Below are positions 25,344 through 33,272 of a DNA stretch of 64,000 nt, in pieces; the first letter of the stretch is position 1, and every line of letters starts with the position of its first letter. The notes beneath the pieces are model-generated. The model made no database searches. It was given only the letters and a program-made list of their open reading frames with translations, and was not told the origin of the DNA. The translations under genes were made by a program, and so were the position numbers. Source of the stretch: Fibrobacteria bacterium (lineage in GTDB: Bacteria; Fibrobacterota; Fibrobacteria; UBA5070). The stretch spans positions 124,001-188,000 of the forward strand of contig JACKCV010000002.1 in the NCBI GenBank assembly GCA_020633825.1, in the 5' to 3' direction.

Positions 25344-25818
25344 GAACCAAAACACCTCCGGATCCACGGAACAAGGTGCCTCCTCCGAACGTCGCACCTT
25401 CCTGAAGGTCGCGGCTTGCGGCGTGGGTGCCGCTTGGGCGGGGATGGTGGGATACCCGATCTACCGCTACATCGCCTCGCCCGTCGAAGAAGCCGCATCC
25501 GCCGATGTGGTGACGGAAGTCGAGGTCGAGAAAGGGGCGGAGCTTCCCAAGAATGCGGCCTTGATGTTCAAGTTCGGCACCAAGCCGGCGATGCTGATCC
25601 ACCACGACGACGACACCTGGTCGGCGTTCCTGGCGGTCTGCACCCACCTGGGATGCACTCCGGCCTACCAGCCGGAAGAGAAGCGGATCTTCTGTCCCTG
25701 CCATTCGGGGGTCTACGACGCCCATTCCGGCGCCAATGTGGCCGGCCCTCCGCCCAAGCCCCTTCCCCAGTTCAAGGTCGCTGTCGCCGACGGAAAGGTT
25801 GTGGTGTCCCGTGCCTGA
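25336..25818 (+). CDS. Rieske iron-sulfur protein
   Basis: 160 residues. A twin-Arg-like start 'ERRTFLK' and one membrane helix (about 25-45) anchor a periplasmic Rieske domain. The [2Fe-2S] ligands are Cys102/His104 in CTHLGC and Cys120/His123 in CPCHSG, with Cys107-Cys122 as the stabilising disulfide. 'GPPPKPLPQF' is the Pro loop. It passes electrons from quinol to cytochrome c in bc1/b6f complexes. Its ends overlap both neighbours by 8 nt, making a tight operon with the cytochrome b gene. Confidence 0.93.
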   Translation: MSENQNTSGSTEQGASSERRTFLKVAACGVGAAWAGMVGYPIYRYIASPVEEAASADVVTEVEVEKGAELPKNAALMFKFGTKPAMLIHHDDDTWSAFLAVCTHLGCTPAYQPEEKRIFCPCHSGVYDAHSGANVAGPPPKPLPQFKVAVADGKVVVSRA

Positions 25819-26908
25819 GTCCCTCGGTCCGAAAGTCTACTCCTGGCTCGATGAGCGCTTGGGATTGTCGCCCATTCTCGAGCTCGCCCTGAAGAAGCGG
25901 GTTCCCGACCACAAGCACTCCTTCTGGTACTACTGGGGAGGCATCACGCTGTTCTTCTTCATCGTGATGTGTTTCACAGGCGTCCTCCTGCTGCTGTATT
26001 ACCGTCCCGGCGACGGGGCCTACGAATCGGTCCAGCAGATCAACACCCAGATCAAGTTCGGATGGCTCATCCGCTCCATCCACTCCTGGTCGGCCAATCT
26101 CATGGTGGCGGCCGCATTCGTGCACATGTTCAGCACCTTCTTCATGAAGGCCTACCGGGCACCGCGCGAATTCCTCTGGTGGTCGGGCTTCGGTCTGCTC
26201 AGCCTGGCCATGGTCTTCGGATTCTCGGGGTACCTCCTGCCGATGGACGACCTCGCCTACTTCGCGACCAAGGTGGGATTGTCCATCCCGGCGGTGATGC
26301 CGGTCGTCGGTCCTTGGATCGCCGATCTCGTGCGCGGTGGACCGGACATCACGGCCTACACGATTTCCCGCTTCTTCGCCTTGCACGTGGTGATCCTCCC
26401 CGCGTTGTTCATTCCCCTGCTGCTTCTCCACCTCGGTCTGGTCCAGCAGCACGGCATGTCGATCCCGGAATCGGAGCAGCAGAAGCCCGAAGCCGAGCGC
26501 AAGTCCATCCCGTTCTTCCCGAACTTCGTGTTCAAGGACCTCGCCGTCTGGCTGGTGGCCCTCAATGTCCTGGCCTTGTTGGCCGTGGCCTTCCCTTGGC
26601 CTCTGGGACCGGCGGCCGATCCGTTGGCGCCGGCTCCGGCCGACATCCATCCGGAGTGGTACTTCATGAGTTCCTTCCAGATCCTCAAGGCCTTCGGCGG
26701 TTGGTTCCCCGGTGTGGTCGGGGAATTCCTGGGGATCGCCTTCTTCAACGCCGGTGTCGTGTTGTGGGCCTTGGTGCCCCTGTTCGACCCGAACACGAAA
26801 TCGGGCCAGTGGGGGCGTCGCGTCACCTGGTTCGGATTCGTCGTCCTCGCCGTCTTGATCGTGACCACCATTTGGGGCTACGCGGTTCTTCCCGCCGTGG
26901 CCCACTGA
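25811..26908 (+). CDS. Cytochrome b (b6/bc1 type, long form)
   Basis: 365 residues, starting at GTG 25811 inside the Rieske stop. Four core helices carry the paired heme-b ligands: His in 'IRSIHSWSANLMVAAAFVHMF' and in 'FFALHVVILPALFIPLLLLHL'. The quinol-site motif is 'HPEWYFM' (PEWY) in the C-terminal part with three more helices, so b6 and subunit-IV regions are fused as in bc1. With the Rieske protein it forms the quinol-oxidising core. The electron acceptor is probably the cytochrome c domain of the next gene. Confidence 0.93.
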   Translation: MPESLGPKVYSWLDERLGLSPILELALKKRVPDHKHSFWYYWGGITLFFFIVMCFTGVLLLLYYRPGDGAYESVQQINTQIKFGWLIRSIHSWSANLMVAAAFVHMFSTFFMKAYRAPREFLWWSGFGLLSLAMVFGFSGYLLPMDDLAYFATKVGLSIPAVMPVVGPWIADLVRGGPDITAYTISRFFALHVVILPALFIPLLLLHLGLVQQHGMSIPESEQQKPEAERKSIPFFPNFVFKDLAVWLVALNVLALLAVAFPWPLGPAADPLAPAPADIHPEWYFMSSFQILKAFGGWFPGVVGEFLGIAFFNAGVVLWALVPLFDPNTKSGQWGRRVTWFGFVVLAVLIVTTIWGYAVLPAVAH

Positions 26909-26920
26909 GGAGACGCACCC

Positions 26921-28285
26921 ATGAACTATCCTGCCTGGGACGTACCCTATCTCGGCTCCGGATGGATGATCGGCATCGTCGCCATCATCCACATCCTGAT
27001 CTCCCACTTCGCCGTGGGTGGCGGCATCTTCCTTCCCCTGACCGAGGCCAAGGCGCTTCGCGAAGGCCGCAAGGATTGGATGTTGCGCCTGAAAGGCTAC
27101 TCCAAGTTCTTCCTCGTGCTCACCGGCGTGTTCGGCGCCATGACGGGCGTGGGGATCTGGTTCGCCATCGGACTGGCCAGCCCCAACGGCACCAGCGCCC
27201 TCATCCACAACTTCGTGTTCGGCTGGGCGATCGAGTGGGTGTTCTTCCTCGTGGAACTCACCTTGGCGATGGTCTACTACTACACCTGGGACCGCATTCC
27301 CGCGAAGCTCCACCTGACCATCGGATGGATCTACGCCGCGGTTTCCTGGGGAACCCTGGTGATCATCAACGGCATCCTCACCTTCAAGCTCACTCCCGGG
27401 CCGGAGTGGATGGCGTCGGTCGGAACGGGGCGCGAATCCGAGTACTTCTTCGACGCGTTCTTCAACGCGGGCTACCTCCCCAGCCTGGGGCTGAGGACGC
27501 TCGCCTGCCTTTCCCTGGCGGGAATCTGGTCGCTGTACTTCTTCAGCCGCCTCGACGGGGAATCCGACGGCAAGACCAAGGCCAGCATGGTGCAGTGGTC
27601 CTCGATGTTCCTGATTCCGTCCTTCCTCCTGATGCCCGTGTTCTTCGCCTGGTACGTCTTCACGATCCCGGCCGACCATCGCGCCCTGCTGGAACTCGGA
27701 ATCTCCAGCGCTTCCGCCGGGACCTTCACCCACGTCACGCGCATGACCATCCTTTCGGTGGTGAGTTCCGCGACCATCGCCCTGGCGGTCATGTTCTTCG
27801 CCTGGTTCCAGCCCACGGAACTCAAGCGCGGACACGCCCTTTCCATCCTGTTTTTGGCCCTGCTCGCCACGGGTTCGACGGAAAGCGTCCGCGAATTCCT
27901 GCGCAAGCCGTTCGTGGTGAACGGGTACATGTACTCCAACGGCGTGCGCGTGAACCAGATCGAGGGATTCAATCGCGACGGCTACCTCACGGGATCGGTC
28001 TGGTCGCCGGTGTCCCCCGACGCGGCCTTCCACCACAAGTCGGTGGGGGAGAGGATGTTCCAGGGCCAGTGCATGGCCTGCCACACCCTCGACGGATACC
28101 GTCCCATCCGCAAGCTGCTGGCGGGTCGGGACACCACCTCGATCGGAAGCGTCCTGAAGATGCTCCACGACAACGCCCCGGAGAGCCCCTACCGGAAGTT
28201 CATGCCGCCTCTGGTGGGAACCGAGGAGGAGATCCGCGCCCTCCGGGATTGGCTCGCCGTGCAGGTCGCTCCGGCTTCCCACTGA
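26921..28285 (+). CDS. bd-oxidase subunit I-like protein with C-terminal cytochrome c domain
   Basis: 454 residues. About nine helices resemble CydA: a His-rich first helix ('IVAIIHILISHFAVGGGIF'), 'NFVFGWAIEWVFFLVELTL' with two Glu like the proton-channel acids, and 'KLHLTIGWIYAAVSWG'. After residue 360 a periplasmic c-type domain follows, with heme site CMACH (384-388) and a likely Met ligand at 428 ('FMPP'). No CydB is present. It could receive electrons from the Rieske protein and act as an oxidase or an electron exit module. It starts 12 nt after the cytochrome b gene. Confidence 0.8.
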   Translation: MNYPAWDVPYLGSGWMIGIVAIIHILISHFAVGGGIFLPLTEAKALREGRKDWMLRLKGYSKFFLVLTGVFGAMTGVGIWFAIGLASPNGTSALIHNFVFGWAIEWVFFLVELTLAMVYYYTWDRIPAKLHLTIGWIYAAVSWGTLVIINGILTFKLTPGPEWMASVGTGRESEYFFDAFFNAGYLPSLGLRTLACLSLAGIWSLYFFSRLDGESDGKTKASMVQWSSMFLIPSFLLMPVFFAWYVFTIPADHRALLELGISSASAGTFTHVTRMTILSVVSSATIALAVMFFAWFQPTELKRGHALSILFLALLATGSTESVREFLRKPFVVNGYMYSNGVRVNQIEGFNRDGYLTGSVWSPVSPDAAFHHKSVGERMFQGQCMACHTLDGYRPIRKLLAGRDTTSIGSVLKMLHDNAPESPYRKFMPPLVGTEEEIRALRDWLAVQVAPASH

Positions 28286-28297
28286 TCCCTTCGCCCC

Positions 28298-28328
28298 TCC
28301 CCCCCACCGCCTCATCGCGGAGGGGGGA
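28298..28328. terminator. Hairpin between convergent respiratory operon and regulator genes
   Basis: A C-rich arm with CCGC pairs with GCGG and a G-rich arm across a 6-nt loop, right at the two convergent stops. It has no T-run, so it is a likely bidirectional transcription barrier rather than a standard terminator. Confidence 0.45.
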
Positions 28329-28860
28329 AGCGGGCGAGCTTGCGCTGCAGGGACCGGCGGTCGATTCCCAGTTCGCGGGCCGCACGGGACACGTTCCCGT
28401 CGCAGTCGGCCAGTACGCGGTGGATGTGCTCCCATTCCACGCGATCCAGGGAGGGCGTCTCGATCCGGATCGATTCCTGCTTTCCCTCGAGGACGGCGGC
28501 GATCTGGTTCCCGTCCAGGGGTTTGGTGCGGTAGTCCGATGCGCCCGCGCGGACGGCTTCCAGCGCCGAGGCGATGCTGCCGTAGCCGGTGAGGACCACG
28601 ATGGTCGCGTCGGGCAGGATCTGTCGCAAGGCCGTCACCAGGTCGAGACCGTTCTCCTGGCCCAGGCGCAGGTCGACCAGGACGTGGTCGGGTGCGTTGC
28701 GTTGGGCGTTCTGGATGGCCGCGGCCCGGTTCGAGCATGTCCACACCTCGTACCCGCGCCGGCGCATGGAAAGCCCCAGTCGTTCCCGATAGGCGTCCTC
28801 GTCGTCGACGATCAGGAGCTTCCCGCGGGGGCCTTCCCCCGGTTGGGCCTGGGAGGTCAC
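28312..28860 (-). CDS. RegA/PrrA-like response regulator
   Basis: 182 residues. The receiver domain (12-125) has the acid pocket Asp19-Asp20-Glu21, phospho-Asp63 in 'VLVDLRLG' and 'LTGYGSIASALEAVRAGA'. A Fis-type helix-turn-helix ('VEWEHIHRVLADCDGNVSRAARELG') follows a short linker. Size, 'DLRLG' and 'VxWEHI' match RegA/PrrA/ActR, global redox regulators of respiration. The usual Tyr-x-Ala-Lys-Pro is Tyr-Arg-Thr-Lys-Pro here. Its GTG start overlaps the kinase stop (GTGA). Confidence 0.88.
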   Translation of the reverse strand: MTSQAQPGEGPRGKLLIVDDEDAYRERLGLSMRRRGYEVWTCSNRAAAIQNAQRNAPDHVLVDLRLGQENGLDLVTALRQILPDATIVVLTGYGSIASALEAVRAGASDYRTKPLDGNQIAAVLEGKQESIRIETPSLDRVEWEHIHRVLADCDGNVSRAARELGIDRRSLQRKLARFPPPR

Positions 28861-30137
28861 GACCCCATCTCCGCGTCGGGCACCCGCAGTTCCGCCGTGG
28901 TTCCTTCCCCTGGGCGGGAGGTCACCTTCAAGGTTCCTCCGCAACGATCCGCGAACGTCCGCACCAGGAAAAGCCCCAGACCCATCCCCTTCCCGGGGCC
29001 CTTGGTCGACAGGAACGGCTCGCCCAGGCGCGGGAGCAGATCCGGAGGGATCCCTTCCCCCCTGTCGCGCACGGTGAAGACCGAGTCGTTGGCTTCCCGC
29101 CGAAACGACATGTCCACGACTCGACCCTCCGGAGACGCCTCCACGGCGTTCTTCACCAAGGTGACCAGGGATTGGATCAGAGGGGCTTCCGGAAGCACCA
29201 TCTGGACATCCCTTTCCAGACGAGGCGGAACCAGGCGGGCGGAAAGCGAGGGATGGAGTGCTTCGGAGAGGGCGGCGAGGATCTGGGAGAGGGACGTGCG
29301 GACGGGGCCGTCCCCGATTCCCGAAGTGGTGTGGCTGCCCAGGCGATCCAGGATGCGTCGGCACCGGTCCACCTCCGATCGGATCAACAAGGCATCGTCG
29401 CGCCACTGGTCGGAAGGGGTGTCCGCAGGGAGGGAGGCGAGGTCCGCCGAGGCCACGGCGATGGTTCCCAACGGGGATGCCAGTTCGTGGGCCACTCCCG
29501 CCGCCAACGTGGCCAGGGATGCGAATTGGCGATCTCGCAGGGCCCGATGGCGCCATTCGCCGAGATCGCGTTCCTGAGATTCGAGGGCATGGCGGAGGTT
29601 GGCGACGAAGTAGGCGATGGAAGTTCCGACCAGGGCCAGCGCGGCCAGGTTTCCGATTCGCTCCAGACGGGGAGCGATGGGCCATGGGGGGGAGGTGGTC
29701 TGCACGAGGGCTCCGGCCACCACCAGCAGCAGGAAGAACCACATGTGGGAGCGGGGAACCAGGACGGCGGCCATCGCCAGGTGGAGAAGGAAGAACAGGG
29801 TGAACGGATTGGTGGTGCCCCCCGTGAACCACAGCATTCCCGTGAGGACCAGGGTGTCGATCCCGAGCAGGCCCGAGATCCAGGACCCCGCATGGATCCC
29901 TTCCCGTCGGGAGCGATGGTGCAGGAACATGTTGCTCAGCAAGGTGAAGCCGAGGAATCCCGACAGGGGGAGCCAGGGAAGATGGATGCCATCCAATTGC
30001 GAGGCGAAGGCGCAGGTGCTGGCCTGTCCCGCGAGGGCGGCCCACCGGAGGCGGAGCAGCCACCGCAAGCCGGGGTGGGCGTTCTCGGCGTTCGTGCCGC
30101 CGGGAAAACCGCCGAGGTTCTTCAGTCGGTTCGGCAT
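28857..30137 (-). CDS. RegB/PrrB-like redox sensor histidine kinase
   Basis: 426 residues. About six transmembrane helices (20-180) include the motif GGTTNPF (about 105-111), equal to the GGxxNPF quinone-binding loop of RegB/PrrB. The kinase core has phospho-His217 in 'GVAHELASPLG', the N box 'LVTLVKNAVEAS', and the G boxes 'DRGEGIP' and 'GKGMGLGLFLV'. RegB kinases read the quinone pool and phosphorylate RegA. The placement next to a quinol-oxidising operon fits. The redox-active Cys of RegB is not obvious at its usual place after the H box; a Cys lies in 'DRCRRIL'. Confidence 0.9.
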   Translation of the reverse strand: MPNRLKNLGGFPGGTNAENAHPGLRWLLRLRWAALAGQASTCAFASQLDGIHLPWLPLSGFLGFTLLSNMFLHHRSRREGIHAGSWISGLLGIDTLVLTGMLWFTGGTTNPFTLFFLLHLAMAAVLVPRSHMWFFLLLVVAGALVQTTSPPWPIAPRLERIGNLAALALVGTSIAYFVANLRHALESQERDLGEWRHRALRDRQFASLATLAAGVAHELASPLGTIAVASADLASLPADTPSDQWRDDALLIRSEVDRCRRILDRLGSHTTSGIGDGPVRTSLSQILAALSEALHPSLSARLVPPRLERDVQMVLPEAPLIQSLVTLVKNAVEASPEGRVVDMSFRREANDSVFTVRDRGEGIPPDLLPRLGEPFLSTKGPGKGMGLGLFLVRTFADRCGGTLKVTSRPGEGTTAELRVPDAEMGS

Positions 30138-30222
30138 GGTGCCGCCGGGCGGAGGGGAACGAGGTGGGGGCCGGTACTCGTGCGAAGTGGCGCGGTGGAG
30201 CTGGCGGGCACGGTCGGGAGGA

Positions 30223-30576
30223 TCAGAGGAGGTTGCAGGCCTGCCTGCCGTCCTGCAGGGTCGGATAGATGGGGATGATGCTCCCGAGGCTCGCGACCTG
30301 GAAGACCTCGAGGATGTCCGAGCGGTTTTCCACGAGGAACATCTGCGAGGATTTCTTGCGGAACCCCAGGGCGTAATCGATGATCCCCGCCAGGCAACAG
30401 CTTCCGAGCAGTTCCAGACCCGTGGTGTCCATGGCCAGGGGCAGGGGTGGTTCCATCGACATCAAATCGGAGAGGACGGCCCGGAATTGCGCGAGTTGAG
30501 GCATCGCGAAATCGGTTCCCTCCAGATGGAGCACCCGGAGATTCGGGAGCGTTTCAACAGTGAAGAGACAGCCCAT
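30223..30576 (-). CDS. STAS-domain protein (anti-sigma factor antagonist-like)
   Basis: 117 residues, a single STAS-like domain: an N-terminal strand pair 'LRVLHLEG', a central 'MDTTGLELLGSCCLAGIID' where the partner-switch Ser is usually found, and a C-terminal 'FLVENRSDILEVFQVASL'. Such proteins bind anti-sigma kinases or signalling partners. The phospho-Ser context is altered (Gly-Ser-Cys-Cys). It lies 85 bp upstream of the RegB-like kinase on the same strand, so it may share its transcript. A link to redox sensing is speculative. Confidence 0.7.
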   Translation of the reverse strand: MGCLFTVETLPNLRVLHLEGTDFAMPQLAQFRAVLSDLMSMEPPLPLAMDTTGLELLGSCCLAGIIDYALGFRKKSSQMFLVENRSDILEVFQVASLGSIIPIYPTLQDGRQACNLL

Positions 30577-30650
30577 GGAAGAAAGCTAGGACCCTGGTGG
30601 CGGCTGTCAACCGACCATCCACACGATTGCGCGACCTGCGGGGAGTGCGA

Positions 30651-32435
30651 TCAGGCCAACAGCCCGATCTTGCGGATGGACTCGATGGCGACATCCCTCC
30701 GCTCCCCGGTGGACAGGAGGATCGCTTCCAAGGTGGCCGGTTCCCGGCGACGGTCGACACGAAGCGGGCGCAGCCGCATGGCCCTGCCCGGCGGTGTTTT
30801 GAGCACGACCTCGATCTCGTTCTCGGTGAGTGCCGCGTATTCCGCCAATTTCATGCAATCGGCGTAATCGAGTTCCCGCAAACCGGTGCCGGCGTAGCGC
30901 GAGCTAGATCCGGGGATGGTGCGCGAGACCATCTCCCCGTTGGGCCAGGACCATCGATGCTCGCGCAGTTCGGGTTCCGGGGCGGGGGATTTCCACGGGT
31001 GGACCGGTGCGCTGCTGGGGTCTTCGGGAGGGAAGTACCCCAGGCTCGAAAGCAGCCTGCGGATGGTGGGTTCCTGGGTCGGATCGATCAGGAAGCCCCA
31101 GTCCGGGATGGTTTCGAGAGTGAGCGAGAGGAACGCGTCGAGCGCGCAGAGTTGGCGGTGGCGCAGCGGGTCGGCGATGCGCAGGAGCCTGGCGGATTCG
31201 AACCTGCACGCGCGACGGGTGGCGAGCCATTCCTCGAGTTGGACGAGGACCGCGGCCGGAGGCGCCAGATCCTCGAGCAGGGTCGGAATGCGTCCGGCCC
31301 AGGATTCGAGGGCGGCGGCGGCCAGCACCTTGTCCCGATCGAGCTTCCATCGGGAGACCAGGTCGGCGGACTCGCGTTTCCCGAGGAAGGACGCGTCCCG
31401 ATGATGCCCGAGGGGGGACTGCGGGGCCAGGAAGATCTGCAGATCGGACGTGCACCACCAGGTGCGTTCCGCTCGTGGATGGATGGAATCGATCCACGGC
31501 CACACGAAGACCAGGTCTCCCTGGGCGCACTCCCGTTCGAGGATGCCGACCACCAGGGCTTCCCGCAGGAGTCGGGGAAGTTGGGTCCAGCTCCGGCCGG
31601 TGGGCCCGGGAACCAGCAGGCCTTCCCGGCGGAAGAACAGGCGTGCGGCGAAGTCGGCGTCGGCCCCGTCGGGAAGATTGGTGGCGATCCAGTCCTTGAT
31701 GCCGCCGGTTCGCCGCTCGCGCGACTCCCACCAGCGCAGAGCGAAGTCCGGGCGATCGTCCAGGGAGGCGAGCCAGGTCGGCAGGTCCGGGGAGGATTCC
31801 AGGGCCCCATCCCTTCGCAGCAGGAGACCCTGGTCGGAGAGGAAGTCGAGAGCCAGGTCGAGGGCCATTTCCTGCGCCCCTTCGCCGAGGTCGGACAGGT
31901 GCGAAAAAATTTCGCGCAGAGTCGGTCTGTCGCGACGATTCAGGGAACCGTCGCGGTTCAGTCGAGCTCCCCCGAGGTCGATGGCGGCGGAGAGCGATGC
32001 GATCGATTCGAGGAAGGCGCGCGAGGCGTGGCGTTGTCCCTGGGGCCTCTCGCGGGGGGGGATGTCGAAGGTCTGCGCGGCGGCCACGACGGTGGGGGTG
32101 AGGTCGATCACGGGGTGCCAGGTCGGCGGCTCCTCGCGATCCAGGATGATGACAAATTCCGACGCAAGGGTCTCGAGATCCTGCCTGTCCTCGGGAGCGA
32201 AGGCCTCGCAGGGGATTCCGCCCTCGCCGGCGAGATGGATGTCGAGCGCGATGGCGGCGGTGGACGGGGAGTCGCGCAGGAGCGGTTCGATCCTCTCGCC
32301 GGAAACCATCCAGGCCTCGATCTCCAGGTTGATCCTGCTGCGTTGCACCAGGCCTTCTCTGCCGAGGCGATGGGCGTGGAGGGAAGCGATTTCTCCCTGG
32401 GGAACCTGATCGAGAAGCTGACGTACAGATGGCAT
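30651..32435 (-). CDS. Helicase-associated-like protein of unknown function
   Basis: 594 residues, no signal peptide. The architecture recalls the actinobacterial 'helicase XPB/Ssl2 N-terminal domain' proteins: repeated helical blocks ('LRWWESRERRTGGIKDWI', 'TWHPVIDLTPTVVAAAQTFDIPPRERP') and a C-terminal WYL-like segment ('ENEIEVVLKTPPGRAMRLRPLRVDRR', then 'VAIESIRKIGLL'). No ATPase motif is present. It may bind nucleic acid in a regulatory or repair role, but the family assignment is tentative. It is divergent from the TPR gene across 65 bp. Confidence 0.5.
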   Translation of the reverse strand: MPSVRQLLDQVPQGEIASLHAHRLGREGLVQRSRINLEIEAWMVSGERIEPLLRDSPSTAAIALDIHLAGEGGIPCEAFAPEDRQDLETLASEFVIILDREEPPTWHPVIDLTPTVVAAAQTFDIPPRERPQGQRHASRAFLESIASLSAAIDLGGARLNRDGSLNRRDRPTLREIFSHLSDLGEGAQEMALDLALDFLSDQGLLLRRDGALESSPDLPTWLASLDDRPDFALRWWESRERRTGGIKDWIATNLPDGADADFAARLFFRREGLLVPGPTGRSWTQLPRLLREALVVGILERECAQGDLVFVWPWIDSIHPRAERTWWCTSDLQIFLAPQSPLGHHRDASFLGKRESADLVSRWKLDRDKVLAAAALESWAGRIPTLLEDLAPPAAVLVQLEEWLATRRACRFESARLLRIADPLRHRQLCALDAFLSLTLETIPDWGFLIDPTQEPTIRRLLSSLGYFPPEDPSSAPVHPWKSPAPEPELREHRWSWPNGEMVSRTIPGSSSRYAGTGLRELDYADCMKLAEYAALTENEIEVVLKTPPGRAMRLRPLRVDRRREPATLEAILLSTGERRDVAIESIRKIGLLA

Positions 32436-32500
32436 GTATACGGGAGATAAATACCTTCAACCGATGGCGACATCCCTGACGCTGTGAAAGGACGTTCTGA

Positions 32501-33272
32501 ATGGGTCACGATCCATTGGCAAAGCCCGTTGAAAACCCGCAGTCCGAAGACCCCCGGGACAACGCCTCCCGAACGGAATCCGACCATGGGGCGGAAGGTT
32601 TCCTGGCTCGTGGCGAGGAGGCCTGCGGTCGTGGTGCGTGGGTCGAGGCGCGGGGGGGGGTGGGGGGGGGGCGCGGGCGCGGAGGGGGGGGGGGGGGGGG
32701 CCCGCGACCTGGATCCGTGGGGATGGAAACCCCTCCAGGGGATCGGGATCGCGCTTTTCTGGTTGGGGAAGAGGGACGATGCCTGGAAGCACCTCGTGGA
32801 AGCGTTGCGGAGGGCTCCCGACGAGCCGGACAACGTCGCCAACGTGCTGGACGTCGCTCGATCGCTGGGCAGGGAAGCGGAAGCCGAGGCCATCCTCGCC
32901 GAACTTCGTCGTTCCCTGCCCGCACCCACCGCGGCTTCGCCTGCCGAGCCCTTTTGCGTGAAGGGTGAGGAAATGCTCGGTGCCGAGCTCTGGCGGGAGG
33001 CCGTGCAACCGTTCCTCCAAGCCATCGACAGCGATCCCGAGCGGTCCCGGGCCTGGAGCGGGCTGGGCATCGCCTGCTTCCGGGATGGGAAGGCGAAGGC
33101 GGCCACGGCCTTCTTCGAAATCGCCCTCCGCCTCGATCCGACGGACCAGGACGCCGTCCTCAACTGGGCCGAAGCGTGCGGTCGTCCCGGAGACGACCTC
33201 GAATCCTTCCTGGTTTCCGCGGGCGTCTCCCCGGATCTTGCCGCGCGGGCTCGCGCCGAGGTCTCCGGTTGA
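32501..33272 (+). pseudogene. TPR-repeat protein interrupted by poly-G frameshift
   Basis: The true start is probably ATG 32501, 8 nt after GAAAGGA. That frame reads a TPR-like helix ('FLARGEEACGRGAWVEA') and then runs into G-rich DNA at 32652-32700. The TPR repeats continue in a different frame after it: 'GIALFWLGKRDDAWKHLVEALRRAPDEP', 'EAILAELRRSL' and 'GLGIACFRDGKAKAATAFFEIALRLDPTD', down to the stop at 33272. One or two bases gained or lost in the G runs would restore a protein of about 257 residues. Its stop overlaps the next gene's TTG start. It may be phase-variable, or the sequence may be wrong here. Confidence 0.75.
32652..32700 (+). repeat. Poly-G tract (runs of 9, 10 and 17 G)
   Basis: Within 49 bases the sequence has G runs of 9, 10 and 17 broken only by T or short C/A-containing spacers. 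It lies inside the TPR gene exactly where the reading frame changes. Such runs are either slipped-strand phase-variation tracts or base-calling/assembly artefacts. Confidence 0.9.

Noticed and set aside
25772..28744. A 990-residue antisense frame across the respiratory operon
   Set aside because: The forward strand encodes clear Rieske-partner, cytochrome b and CydA-like proteins. The antisense frame has only low-complexity composition.
32652..32700. G-quadruplex regulatory element
   Set aside because: The G runs could fold as a quadruplex, but they lie inside coding sequence at a frame break. A phase-variation tract or sequence error explains them more simply.
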